A stretch of DNA of 64,000 bases, taken from JALZKA01 sp963786495 (lineage in GTDB: Bacteria > Actinomycetota > Thermoleophilia > Solirubrobacterales > 70-9). The stretch is taken from assembly GCA_963786495.1 (NCBI GenBank), contig CAWAZL010000004.1, positions 62,001-126,000 of the forward strand, given 5' to 3'. The notes below the pieces were generated by a model that saw nothing but the letters and a program-made list of their open reading frames with translations, did no database searches and was not told the origin of the DNA. The stretch's first letter is position 1, and the number at the start of each line of letters is the position of its first letter. The translations under genes and the position numbers were made by a program. Below, piece after piece: positions 29,510 to 38,102 of this stretch.

Positions 29510-30689
29510 GGCAGAGCCTCCAACGCCGCTTCCATCCGGTTGAGGGCGATGTCCCAGGTGTAGTTGGCCAAGACGTACTCCCGGCCGACGTGGCCCAGGC
29601 CGTCGAGCTTCTCCGGTTGGTCGGCCACCAGCGCCAGGTACTGCGCCAGTTCGTACTCATCGGCATAGAGCAGGCCGGCGCCGGATCGTTCGCAGTGCCA
29701 CCGGACGACGTCGCTGGCGCCGTTGGCGACAACCGGCGTGCCCGCCAACCATGCCTCCATGATTGTGCGGGAGAAGCTCTCCAGGCGGCTTGGCTGGATG
29801 TAGGCGGCCGCCGCGGCGTAGGCGTCGCCGACCTCCTCGTCGGCAAGCCGGCCCAGGTCGCGGACCCGATCGGTGATCCCCGACGGTGCCTCGACGTTGC
29901 CGACCCCGAACGTAACCAGGTCGAGGTCGACCCCCAGACGTGTCACGGCCCGGGAGAAGGCGGACAGCAACTCGGGCCATCCCTTGCCGGACTCCCGCCG
30001 CCCGACGAACAGTGCGTAAGGCCGGATCGAGGCCGTGACGGTCCCGGAATCCGTCCGGTTCGTACGTCTCCGGAATGAGAATCCCCTCACCCGTAACGGG
30101 GTGGGTGTCGGTCAGCGGACCGATCCGGTGGGCCAGCTGGTGCTCGGGCTCCGACATGAACCACACCTGGGCGGAGCCGGCCAGCAGCGAACGGAACACC
30201 GGGAGATAGGCGTAGTACTCGTCGTGGAGGCAGGGGATCACCACCGTCCGCTCCGGAGCCACAGTGGCGCCGATCATCGTCGTCCAGAAGAGGTAGGGGG
30301 AGAAGACGATGGCCCGGTAGGTGTGGGCGGAAGCCACGAGATGGTGGAAGAGGCTCGGGCACCCGGAAGCGGCCGTTCACCCAGAGGCGCTGCTCGGCCG
30401 TCGAGACCGACGCGCCCAGGCGGATGCGGCGGTCGAGCTCCTGCCACCCGGTGGAATCGCGAGGGTGCACAACCGGGAACCGCATGACCGTCAGGTCGCC
30501 GTGCCGCTCGGACCCGGGCGGGTAGACGTTGGCCCAGGTGAAGTGGTCGCGGGCACAGGTCGTGAGGACGTCGACCTCCCAACCCCGCCCGGCCAGCCGT
30601 TCGGCGGCTTGGCGGAGGACGCTCTCGGCCCCCCCGACGACGTCGTCGCCGTAGCGGGGCGGGACGAAAGCGATCCGGCCCTTACCCAC
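29506..30689 (-). CDS. GT4 glycosyltransferase (paralogue B of three), frameshifted
   Basis: About 394 residues. It starts with GTG at 30,689 and reads VGKGRIAFVPPRYGDDVVGG, exactly as paralogue A does. Next are VIPCLHDEYYAYLPVFRSLL, YALFVGRRESGKGWPELLSAF and ESFSRTIMEAWLAGTPVVAN with WHCERSGAGLLYADEYELA. The frame changes near 30,360 and 30,040. It overlaps the upstream gene by eight bases and the downstream gene by four, as in a tightly coupled operon. The close match to A and C along the full length points to tandem duplication within the locus. Confidence 0.82.
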
Positions 30690-31500
30690 TGCGGGGCTCA
30701 CCCGTCCCATGATCCGGGTCGACGGGGTCGGGCTCGACCGCGTCGAGGACGGCGCGGTGCAGCAGGTTGACGTGTTCGATCACCGGGTTGATCCGCCAGT
30801 CGACGAGCCGGCTCACGACCTGCTTGACTACCGCGGCGGAGAGGCGGGCGGAGCGCGGCGGCTCGGGGCCGAGCAGCGGCATGGCCTGGAGAGTCCTCGT
30901 GGCCTGGCGAGCCGCGGCCTGCGCCGTTCCGGCCGCCCGCCGCCCGCCGCGCCGTTCGGCGGCCCGCCGGTGAATCTGCGCCTCGACGTCCTCCCGGGTC
31001 GGTTCGGGCGGGAGCTCCCAGGCCGGGCGGGGCTCCGGCTCGAGCGTGGCTGCCTCAGTGGCCCGTTCCCAGGCCAGGTCGTCGCCGGCCGAGGCGCCTT
31101 CGACGACCTCGTCGGCGGCGGCCAGCACCCGGGACCACGCGGCCGGTACCGCCACCGCGGCGGGAAGGTGGACGGTGCTGTGCCCGGCGGAACGCAGGGC
31201 CGCGGCCACCACGAGCCGGGCCGGCAGCTGATCCCGCTGCGCTCGTGACGTGAGCAGCCCCCCGTCGAGATGGAGGACCAGCCGTTCGGCGCCGACCGCC
31301 TCCCGGGCGAAGCGGATCGCTCCGACGGGGTGTCGGAGGTCGGCGTCGGAGTGGGCGGCGGACGGCGTCGGTGACACGACCCGAACGTCGACCCCGCCGG
31401 CCAGCAGCCGGCGGACCTCCCCGAGGGTGGCCGCCGAGGCGGGGCCGGGGGTCGGCGGGTACGGGCCGAAGACGACGGCCCTCGGGCGGCGGAGCATCAC
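30682..31500 (-). CDS. Rossmann-like protein paired with GT4, paralogue 2
   Basis: 272 residues, intact. The N-terminus RAVVFGPYPPTPGPASAATL and VRVVSPTPSAAHSDADL align with paralogue 1. The centre is a charged linker (REDVEAQIHRRAAERRGGR), and the C-terminal helix reads AAVVKQVVSRLVDWRINPVI and EHVNLLHRAVLDAVE. The VDWRINP stretch is also seen in the small coiled-coil protein at 26,427. The ATG at 31,500 overlaps the stop of GT4 paralogue C (ATGA). The repeated order, GT4 then this protein, shows that the pair was duplicated as a unit. No catalytic motif is visible. Confidence 0.6.
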   Translation of the reverse strand: MMLRRPRAVVFGPYPPTPGPASAATLGEVRRLLAGGVDVRVVSPTPSAAHSDADLRHPVGAIRFAREAVGAERLVLHLDGGLLTSRAQRDQLPARLVVAAALRSAGHSTVHLPAAVAVPAAWSRVLAAADEVVEGASAGDDLAWERATEAATLEPEPRPAWELPPEPTREDVEAQIHRRAAERRGGRRAAGTAQAAARQATRTLQAMPLLGPEPPRSARLSAAVVKQVVSRLVDWRINPVIEHVNLLHRAVLDAVEPDPVDPDHGTGEPRSG

Positions 31501-32678
31501 GGCATCGCCTCCAGCGCCTCTTCCATCCGGTCAAGGATGGTGCCCCAGCCGTAGTTGGCCAGAACGTACGGGCGGCCCCGGCCGGCGATGGCCGCCAGCC
31601 GGTCGGGCGCCTCGGCCACCAGGGCGAGGGTCTCGATGAGCTCGTCGTCGTCGCGGTAGACGATGCCGGCCCCGGAGCGCTCGCAGTGCCACCGGACGAC
31701 GGCCCCGGCGGCGCTGGCGATGACCGGCGTGCCGGCCAGCCAGGCCTCCATCACCGTGCGGGAGAAGCTCTCGTTGGGGCTGGGCTGGACGTAGGCGGCG
31801 GCCGCCGCGAAGGCGTCGGGCACCTCCGCCTCGGGGAGGAAGCCCAGGTCGATCACCCGGCGGCCCAGCCCTTTGGGCACCTTCACGGCGCCGACGCCGA
31901 CCGTGACCAGATCAAGGTCGATCCCGAGTTGCACTACGGCCGCGGTGAACGCCCGGAGGAGGTCGTTCCAGCCCTTCCCCACCTCCCGCCGGCCGGCATA
32001 GAGCACGAAGGGCCGCTCGAGCCCGTGGCGGGCGCGAAACCCTTCGGGGTCGTAGCGCTCCGGCATCTGCACCCCGCTGCCGATGACTCGGTGGTCGCCG
32101 GCGAGGGGTCCGAGCCGGTGGGCGAGCTCGTGTTCCGGTTCCGACAGGAACCACACCTGGGCCGGGGAGGCCAGCAATGGCCGGAACACATCGAGGTGGG
32201 CGGCCGCCTCGTCGTGGAGGCACGGCACGACGATCGCCCGCTCGGCGACAACCGGGGCCACCACCGCCGTCGTCCAGAACAGGTAAGGCGAAAAGACGAC
32301 GGCCCGGTAGTCGCTCCCGGAGGTCAGGAAATGGTGGAAGAGCGCCGGCACCCGCACGTGGCCGTTGAGCCAGTCGAACTGTTCGTCGAGCGTCAGCCCG
32401 AGGCCGAGGCGCATGCGCTGGTCGAGCCGGGCCCACACGGTGAGCCGGGGGGACCGGACGGCGGGGAAGCGCCGGATGGTCACCCCTTCGACCTCGAACT
32501 CGCCGGCGGGATACTCGTTGGCCCAGGTGTAGTGGTCCCGCACGCAGGTCGTGACCACGTCGACCTCGTACCCCCGGGCGGCCAGGCCGTGCGCCGCCTC
32601 CCGCATCACGGCCTCCGAGCCGCCGACCACGTCGGTGCCGTAGCGGGGGGTGACGAAGGCGACCCTGCTTCGAGTCAG
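31497..32678 (-). CDS. GT4 glycosyltransferase (paralogue C of three)
   Basis: About 393 residues. Alignment with paralogues A and B places the first residue at CTG 32,678 (LTRSRVAFVTPRYGTDVVGG), where CTGA overlaps the stop of the gene upstream just as ATGA does elsewhere. CTG may be a rare start or a sequencing error for ATG/GTG. An ATG at 32,682 lies in another frame and would need a one-base shift near 32,660. The rest is open: VPCLHDEAAAHLDVFRPLL, FVLYAGRREVGKGWNDLLRAF, and NESFSRTVMEAWLAGTPVIA with WHCERSGAGIVYRDDDE. Donor and acceptor are unknown. Confidence 0.83.
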   Translation of the reverse strand: MTRSRVAFVTPRYGTDVVGGSEAVMREAAHGLAARGYEVDVVTTCVRDHYTWANEYPAGEFEVEGVTIRRFPAVRSPRLTVWARLDQRMRLGLGLTLDEQFDWLNGHVRVPALFHHFLTSGSDYRAVVFSPYLFWTTAVVAPVVAERAIVVPCLHDEAAAHLDVFRPLLASPAQVWFLSEPEHELAHRLGPLAGDHRVIGSGVQMPERYDPEGFRARHGLERPFVLYAGRREVGKGWNDLLRAFTAAVVQLGIDLDLVTVGVGAVKVPKGLGRRVIDLGFLPEAEVPDAFAAAAAYVQPSPNESFSRTVMEAWLAGTPVIASAAGAVVRWHCERSGAGIVYRDDDELIETLALVAEAPDRLAAIAGRGRPYVLANYGWGTILDRMEEALEAMP

Positions 32679-33754
32679 CCATGGGCCCGGACGACCTCGA
32701 GGAACCGGCGGCCGACGTTGGCGGCCGAGAAGTGCTCCACCCGGGAGCGCCCGGCGGCCACCAGCCGGTCCCGCAGCGGCTCGTCGGTCAGGACCCGGCG
32801 CACCGCCGCGGCCACCACGACGGGTTCGCCACCCGGCTCGTCGGGCAGGACCAGGCCGGCATCACCCACAGTTTCGGGGACGGCGGTGACCCCCCGGGCG
32901 ACCACCGGGACGCCGAAGTGCATCGCCTCCAGCGCCGGGACGAGGAACCCCTCGTGCTGCGACAGGACGACGAACACATCGGCCGCCCGGTAGTGGGCGA
33001 GCAGCTCCGGGAAGGTCACAACGTCGGCCAGTTCGACGGCGCCGCCCAGCCCCAGTTCGGCGACGAGCCGCCCCAGCGCCAGGTGGTAGAGCGGGCTCGT
33101 CCTCCCGCCGATGAGGGTGAGCCGGGCATCGGGGTCGAAGAGCGCCCGGTAGGCGGCGAACGCCCCGACCACGTCGTGCTGGCACTTGTTGGGGGCCAGC
33201 CGGCCGACGAAGAGCCAGGATGCCCCACCCCGCTCCGCCGCCCGCCGGAGCCGGGCGGCCGCTGCCCGGTCCTCGGGCGCATCGAAGCCGGCGAAGTCGA
33301 CGAGGACGGGGACGACGGACGTGTCGCCGTAGCCCTCCGCCTGGAGCTCGGCCTCGGAATAGGTCGAGTTGGCCATGGCGAAGCGGGTGACCGACGCCAG
33401 CTTGCGCATCTCCTGGCGGCCCCGACGGCTGTTCTCGGCGGCCCTTGGCTCCCAGAACTCGAAATACCGGGCGGGAGTGATGTTGTGGAAGTAGACGGCC
33501 AGCCGGCGATCCTGCTCGGCCAGGAAGCCGGCCAGCGGGCTGCCCGTCGAGAGGTGGTAGAGCAGCACGTCCGACGGACCGGCTTTCAGCTCCTGGTACG
33601 GACGGCACCGGTCGCGCATGGCGGTGTGGGCGGTCTCGACGAAGATCTCGCTGTCGTAACCGGACTCCCGCAACACCTGTTGCAGATGGAGAGCGTGGTT
33701 GCCGATGGCGTCGCCGGTGGCGAGGGACGGCAGAAACTGGTGGACGGCGCTCAA
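32675..33754 (-). CDS. GT4 glycosyltransferase (second tandem family, complete copy)
   Basis: 359 residues, intact. N-terminal part: SLATGDAIGNHALHLQQVL, LLYHLSTGSPLAGFLAEQ and VYFHNITPARYFEFWEPRA. Donor domain: WLFVGRLAPNKCQHDVVGAF and LSQHEGFLVPALEAMHFGVP, the E-x7-E element of GT4. The APNKCQHDV string is shared with the broken copy just upstream (33,815-34,490), and the HNITPAxYF motif with the GT4 gene at 10,623-11,710. The stop overlaps the start of paralogue C by four bases. It transfers a sugar in the cytoplasm; donor unknown. Confidence 0.88.
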   Translation of the reverse strand: MSAVHQFLPSLATGDAIGNHALHLQQVLRESGYDSEIFVETAHTAMRDRCRPYQELKAGPSDVLLYHLSTGSPLAGFLAEQDRRLAVYFHNITPARYFEFWEPRAAENSRRGRQEMRKLASVTRFAMANSTYSEAELQAEGYGDTSVVPVLVDFAGFDAPEDRAAAARLRRAAERGGASWLFVGRLAPNKCQHDVVGAFAAYRALFDPDARLTLIGGRTSPLYHLALGRLVAELGLGGAVELADVVTFPELLAHYRAADVFVVLSQHEGFLVPALEAMHFGVPVVARGVTAVPETVGDAGLVLPDEPGGEPVVVAAAVRRVLTDEPLRDRLVAAGRSRVEHFSAANVGRRFLEVVRAHG

Positions 33755-33814
33755 CGCCGCGGAGGGTAGTCCCGACCGGCCCGCCCGGCGGGTACCGTCG
33801 GCCGGCAGAGGTCG

Positions 33815-34492
33815 TCAGGCACCCTCGGCGATCCTCGGCTCGAGGGCTTCGAGGAGACGGCGGCGGTTGTTGGCGAGCGAGAAGTGCTCCACCCGCCGGT
33901 GGCCTGCTTCGATCTTCCCCTTTCGGAGCGCCTCGTCGGTCAGGACCCGGTGGACCCCGACGGCCACGGTGAGCGGGTCCTTGTCCGCCAGCACCAGGCT
34001 GGCGTCGCCCACGGTCTCGGGGACGGCGGTCGAGGCGAAGGCGACGGTGGACACGCCGAAGTGCATGGCCTCGACGAGCGGCACGCAGAAACCTTCGTGT
34101 TCGGACAGGGAGACGAACACGTCGGCGGCCCGGTAGTGGGCCAGCAGCTGCGGGAACTTCACGGCATCGGTGAATTCGACGGCGTCGGCCACGTCGAGGT
34201 CGTCGGCCAGACGCTCGAGCGCGCGGGAATAGAGCAGCAGCCCCCGTAGGCCGACGATCGACAGGCGGGCCCTGGGATCGAACAGCTTCCGGTAGGCGGC
34301 GAACGCCGCGATGACGTCGTGCTGGCACTTGTTGGGCGCCACGCGGCCGACGAAGAGCCACCGGGCGCCTCCGTTTTCGACCGTCCGGCGGAGGCGGGTC
34401 AGGGTGGCGTCGTCGGGGACGGCGTCGTACTCGGCGAAGTCGAGAAGGATCGGTACGACTGCGGGGTCGGGGTACCCCTCCTCTCTGAGCTC
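33815..34492 (-). CDS. GT4 glycosyltransferase, N-terminal part lost at the join
   Basis: Only the C-terminal 225 residues remain. They align without gaps with the second half of the gene at 32,675-33,754: ELREEGYPDPAVVPILLDFA here against AELQAEGYGDTSVVPVLVDF there, then WLFVGRVAPNKCQHDVIAAF and LSEHEGFCVPLVEAMHFGVS. Upstream of ELREEGYP the frame turns at once into an arginine- and cysteine-rich nonsense tail that is really antisense of the beta-propeller gene. The homologous protein would need about 140 more residues, so the gene is cut at about 34,490. This is one half of the evidence for a chimeric join. Confidence 0.85.
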   Translation of the reverse strand, partial: ELREEGYPDPAVVPILLDFAEYDAVPDDATLTRLRRTVENGGARWLFVGRVAPNKCQHDVIAAFAAYRKLFDPRARLSIVGLRGLLLYSRALERLADDLDVADAVEFTDAVKFPQLLAHYRAADVFVSLSEHEGFCVPLVEAMHFGVSTVAFASTAVPETVGDASLVLADKDPLTVAVGVHRVLTDEALRKGKIEAGHRRVEHFSLANNRRRLLEALEPRIAEGA

Positions 34493-34500
34493 GGTTTTTC
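34487..34500. other. Probable join of two unrelated DNA pieces
   Basis: A minus-strand glycosyltransferase loses its N-terminal 140 residues here, and a plus-strand beta-propeller loses its N-terminal blades at the same place. No spacer, repeat or mobile element lies between. To the left the genes are polysaccharide genes with CGG-rich arginine use; to the right they are CGC-rich with different repeats and a lower indel rate. The shared short string GAGCTCGG at the point could be an accidental overlap that misled an assembler. A real recombination event cannot be excluded from sequence alone. Confidence 0.75.
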
Positions 34501-35553
34501 GACGACGCGGTTTCGATCTTCTCTCGCAACGAGAGCACCGGAAAGCTCTCCTCGAGCGGGTGTGTTGACGACAATGACACAGGCGCAGACACGTGTGCGC
34601 AAAGCGCCGATGGCTTGGACAATCCGGTGGATGTCGTGGTGTCCGACGATGGCAAGTTCGTGTACGCCTCAAGCCAGTTGGACAACGCGATCGCGACCTT
34701 CAAACGCAACGGCAGCGGCGACCTGACCCCCCTTGGCTGCATCGAGGTGAGCGGCGGAGCTGACGCTTGTGCGCAGAGCAGCGTCGGCTTGGTCGCTCCC
34801 GATGCTCTGACGATCACATCCGACGGCGAACACATGGTGGTCGGGGCGCTGGAAGCCCTCACCCTTTTGCCGCGCTCTCCGAGCAGCGGCTTGCTCTCGC
34901 CGGGCTATTGCCTCGAGAGCAAGGGGGGGTCGGCTCTGCACAGTTGCAACGCCCAGGCTGGATTCTCGATCAAGACGATCACTGGGATCGCATTGACACC
35001 TGGCTCAAACGCGGGCTGGAGCGCCGACCCGGAACTGAGCACGCTCGGCCGATTCGCCATCAGCGGCGACGCTCTGTTCGCCAGCGGCACATGCATCGAT
35101 GGCACGGGCCTAGCGGCGACCAACGATTGCAACGAGAGCTTCACTTTTCTCAGGGGGCCGCGCTCGATCATCATCGGAAGGAAGACGATGTGGGTGGGTA
35201 ACCAAAACGGGGGCCCGCTGGGCCTCGCACGGCTCCCAATAGGCGGGTTGAGTGACCCCGTCAGCACCTCGAATTCCAGCCAGGACGTTTCCGGCGACCT
35301 GGTGTCCGACTCGCGCAGCGGCGCGATCTACACGTCGGGGTCGGCGAGCGTGGCTCGAACCGTGGGCAAGCCGGGCGATAAGAAACTGCGCACAGTGGAT
35401 TGTTTCGCCGATGTGGCCGTTCCGCGAGAGGGCTGTCGCTCAGCTCCCGGTCTGAGCGGAGGCCAGCCTAAGGTCGTGCTGAGTCCGGACCGGAAGTACC
35501 TCTACGTCGCCGCTTTTCAGGATGCCGCGGTAACGACCATCCGCGTGCGCTGA
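34495..35553 (+). CDS. Lactonase-like beta-propeller protein, N-terminal part lost at the join
   Basis: The frame is open straight from the join: FFDDAVSIFSRNESTG, then GCVDDNDTGADTCAQSADGL, VDVVVSDDGKFVYASSQLDN and AIATFKRNGSGDLTPLGC. This is a run of YVTN/lactonase-type blades (SDDGKFVYASS, SPDRKYLYVAAFQDAAVTTI) with a cysteine pair repeated in each blade (GCxxx...CAQ). About 352 residues are left, so most of the propeller but no signal peptide. Such proteins are normally secreted. An apparent ATG at 34,615 is only an internal methionine. The protein's ligand or reaction is unknown. Confidence 0.8.
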   Translation, partial: FFDDAVSIFSRNESTGKLSSSGCVDDNDTGADTCAQSADGLDNPVDVVVSDDGKFVYASSQLDNAIATFKRNGSGDLTPLGCIEVSGGADACAQSSVGLVAPDALTITSDGEHMVVGALEALTLLPRSPSSGLLSPGYCLESKGGSALHSCNAQAGFSIKTITGIALTPGSNAGWSADPELSTLGRFAISGDALFASGTCIDGTGLAATNDCNESFTFLRGPRSIIIGRKTMWVGNQNGGPLGLARLPIGGLSDPVSTSNSSQDVSGDLVSDSRSGAIYTSGSASVARTVGKPGDKKLRTVDCFADVAVPREGCRSAPGLSGGQPKVVLSPDRKYLYVAAFQDAAVTTIRVR

Positions 35554-35582
35554 ACCGTTCTGGAGAGCCACTGTGACTTCAT

Positions 35583-35735
35583 GTGCTTTGCATGAAAAAG
35601 CACCCAACTTCTTTGTCCAGCCGACTGTGGTGATTGGCGGTCGCTGAGCGGCCGCCAATTGACACTCGCGGACCTTAGGTGCCTCGGACGACAAGCACCT
35701 ATTTTCGCGAGAGTCGAATAACGGGACATATTGGG
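35583..35735 (+). repeat. Dispersed hairpin repeat, copies 1 and 2
   Basis: Two hairpins in the 177-base gap before the FMN oxidase gene. The first is GTGCTTT then AAAGCAC at 35,583-35,603. The second is GGTGC with GCACC at 35,678-35,699, followed by TATTTTCGCGAGAGTCGAAT and ACGGGACATATTGGGG. The 58-base stretch from 35,678 to 35,735 matches, in inverse orientation, the sequence at 56,955-57,015 at most positions. The copies run right up to the TTG start of the oxidase. They are part of a repeat family confined to the right piece. Confidence 0.65.
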
Positions 35736-36936
35736 GCGTCAAACGACTCTCGGCGCGCCGGAGGACATCCAAGTGCCGCCTGGCCTCGACGCTTTCGTCA
35801 GACTCCGGGCAGTGACGCAGGCCACCGGCGCATCGGCGATTCCCGACCGCCTCTCGCAGCTCGAGGATCGAGCTGCGGAGGTACTAGATCCCGAGTCCCT
35901 GGCCTACATCCTCGCCGGGGCCGGGGACAGGGCAACGACGCGCGCGAACGCCGCGGCGTTCGGGCGCTGGAAGATCAAGCGGCGCGCCGGACGCAAGCCT
36001 GCGGAGGTCGATCTCTCCACGAACGTCCTGGGGACGCGCATGCCCGCGCCGCTCCTCTTCGCGCCGATCGGAGTGCAGACTCTCGCGCATCCGGAGGGCG
36101 ACCTTGCCACCGCACGCGCGGCGGCCGAGCTCGGGCTGACGTACCTGCACTCGACGCAGGGCGCCTACAAAATGGAGGACGTCGCTGAGGCCAACGGCGA
36201 CGGCTCGCGCTGGTATCAGTTCTACTGGCCCAACGACGACGAGCTTGCCGTGTCTTTCCTGAGCCGTGCAAAGGCGGCCGGCTACACCCACCTCGTCATC
36301 ACGCTCGACACGACGCTGCTCGGGTGGCGGCCACTCGACCTCGACGAGGGGTACTCGCCCTTCCTTGAGAACAAGGGCCTGGCGAACTACACGAGCGATC
36401 CGGTCTTCCAACAGATGATGCCTTTGCCAGGAGAGGTCGCCCCGATACCGGTGGGCGTCGCGTTCGCGAGCGTCTTCCAGAACCCCGGCTTGAGCTGGGA
36501 CCAGCTGCCGCTCATCCGCGCGAACTGGGACGGCCCGATCCTGCTGAAGGGGATCCAGAGCCCGCGCGACGCCAGGCTTGCCGTCGACCACAACATCGAC
36601 GGCATCGTCGTTTCGAACCACGGCGGCCGTCAGGTCGACGGGGCCATCGCGTCACTCGACGCGCTCGGGCCGATCGCCGAGGCGGTAGGCGGCAAGATGA
36701 CAGTGCTTTTCGACTCCGGGATCCGCACGGGCCGGGACGCCTTCAAGGCGCTGGCGCTCGGCGCAGACGCGGTTCTCATCGGCCGGCCGTACGTGTACGG
36801 CCTCGCGCTGGAAGGGCAGAGGGGCACCGAAATCGTCATGCGGAAGTTCGTCTCAGAGCTCGAAACGGAGATCCGCAAGGCCGGGCACGGCAGTCACCGC
36901 ACCCTCTCCCGCTCATCCCTGACCCGCGCGAGTTGA
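35731..36936 (+). CDS. FMN-dependent alpha-hydroxy-acid oxidase (lactate 2-monooxygenase/LldD-like)
   Basis: Oxidises a 2-hydroxy acid such as L-lactate to the keto acid or its decarboxylation product, with FMN as cofactor. 401 residues, normal length. FMN-binding and active-site elements are present: PAPLLFAPIGVQ near 105-116, the WYQFYW strand near 161, TLDTTLLGWRPLDL near 191, PILLKGIQ with the FMN-contacting lysine 273, and SNHGGRQVDG with catalytic His 297 and Arg 300, then DSGIRTGRD and IGRPYVYGLAL. The long insert with FLENKGLANY recalls lactate monooxygenase. The TTG at 35,731 is the first start; a GTG at 35,773 is also possible. A paralogue follows 13 bases downstream. Confidence 0.88.
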   Translation: MGRQTTLGAPEDIQVPPGLDAFVRLRAVTQATGASAIPDRLSQLEDRAAEVLDPESLAYILAGAGDRATTRANAAAFGRWKIKRRAGRKPAEVDLSTNVLGTRMPAPLLFAPIGVQTLAHPEGDLATARAAAELGLTYLHSTQGAYKMEDVAEANGDGSRWYQFYWPNDDELAVSFLSRAKAAGYTHLVITLDTTLLGWRPLDLDEGYSPFLENKGLANYTSDPVFQQMMPLPGEVAPIPVGVAFASVFQNPGLSWDQLPLIRANWDGPILLKGIQSPRDARLAVDHNIDGIVVSNHGGRQVDGAIASLDALGPIAEAVGGKMTVLFDSGIRTGRDAFKALALGADAVLIGRPYVYGLALEGQRGTEIVMRKFVSELETEIRKAGHGSHRTLSRSSLTRAS

Positions 36937-36949
36937 ACAGGGCTTAGGG

Positions 36950-38087
36950 ATGTCCGAGAGCACTCGCCGAAAGTTCCTCCAAGGTGCCGTAGCGGCCGCA
37001 GCCGCGACCGTCCTCGGTCCGCCCGCGCGCGCCGCGGCCGGTTCGGCGCCCGCCGCAGCGCAAGGCGCACCGGCGGCGGGGCCCCCGATCGGCCCAACTG
37101 CCCCGTACGTCAGCTACCAGTCCGAGATCTACCTGAGCGGGATGGCCGCGGGCATCGAGCCCATCTTCACCACGAACCTGTCCGATCTCGAGGACGCCGC
37201 AGCGGAGGTGCTGTCCGAGCCCGCCCGACAGCATCTGCTCGCCTGGGCGGGCGGTGCCGCCGCCGTGCGCGCGAACGCGCGGGCGCTCCGGGCGTGGCGG
37301 ATCGTCCCGCGGATGTTCATCGACCGCGCCGAGCGCAACCTCGAGGCGAACTGTGCTCGGCGACTCGATGCCTGCTCCGGTCATCCTCGGCCCGGTCGGG
37401 CAGCAGGCCTTGGCGCACTCCGAGGGTGAAGCCGCGACCGCCCGCGCTGCCGCGGCGCTGGGGCTCACCTACGTCCACTCGTCGCAGGCGAGCCAGCCGG
37501 TCGAACCATCGCCGCATCGGCGCCCCTCGGTTCGCGGTGGTTCGGCCTCGATTGGCCGGACGGTGACGACCCCGGGCCAACACTCCTCCGAGCAGCGCTC
37601 GCGGGTTGCACCCACCTCGTGCTGTCACCCCCGCAATCCGGGAAGGGCTGGAAGGCGCTCACGGCGATCCGCGAGGCCTGGGACAGGCCGATCATCCTGG
37701 GGGGCATCCAGTCCGTTCAGGCCGCCCGGATGGCGGTCCGCCGTGGCTTCGACGGCATCGTCGTGTCGAACGAGCGCGGGCGCCGCGGTGACACGCCCAA
37801 CCGGGACGATCGACGTCCTGCCGCGGATCGCCGACGCGGTCGGGAGCAACGTCCCGGTCCTGTTCGGCTCCGGCGTCCGCACGGGCACCGACGTCTACAG
37901 GGCGCTGGCCCTGGGGGCCGACGCCGTGATGATCGGTCGCCCCTACGTTCACGGCTTGGCGCTCGCAGGCGAAGCGGGCGTCCGGCACATGCTCCGCACG
38001 CTCCTCGCCGAGCTCGACATCACCATCGCGATCGCCGGCGTCGCGAACTACCGCGAGCTCGGCCCGAGCGCACTCGACCGAGCGTGA
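36950..38087 (+). CDS. Degenerate Tat-signal paralogue of the FMN hydroxy-acid oxidase, frameshifted
   Basis: The N-terminus has a twin-arginine signal (STRRKFLQGAVAAAAATVLG) followed by an alanine/proline linker, which the upstream paralogue lacks. The oxidase fold can be followed across frames: MPAPVILGPVGQQALAHSEG, LGLTYVHSSQASQPVE, RPIILGGIQSVQAARMAV, and LFGSGVRTGTDVYRALALGA with MIGRPYVHGLALAG. Compared with the upstream gene the lysine of PILLKGIQ is glycine, SNHGGR has become SNERGR (catalytic His gone), and about 100 residues around the substrate-binding loop are missing. Shifts occur near 37,355, 37,500-37,600 and 37,790. The residue changes are in clean sequence, so loss of activity is likely even if the shifts are artefacts. 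It may be a decaying gene or a non-enzymatic flavoprotein. Confidence 0.65.
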
Positions 38088-38102
38088 ACGGACGACTTGG
38101 GC

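Noticed and set aside
34615..35553. A complete propeller gene starting at ATG 34,615
   Set aside because: The same frame is clearly coding further upstream to about 34,495, so the ATG is internal.
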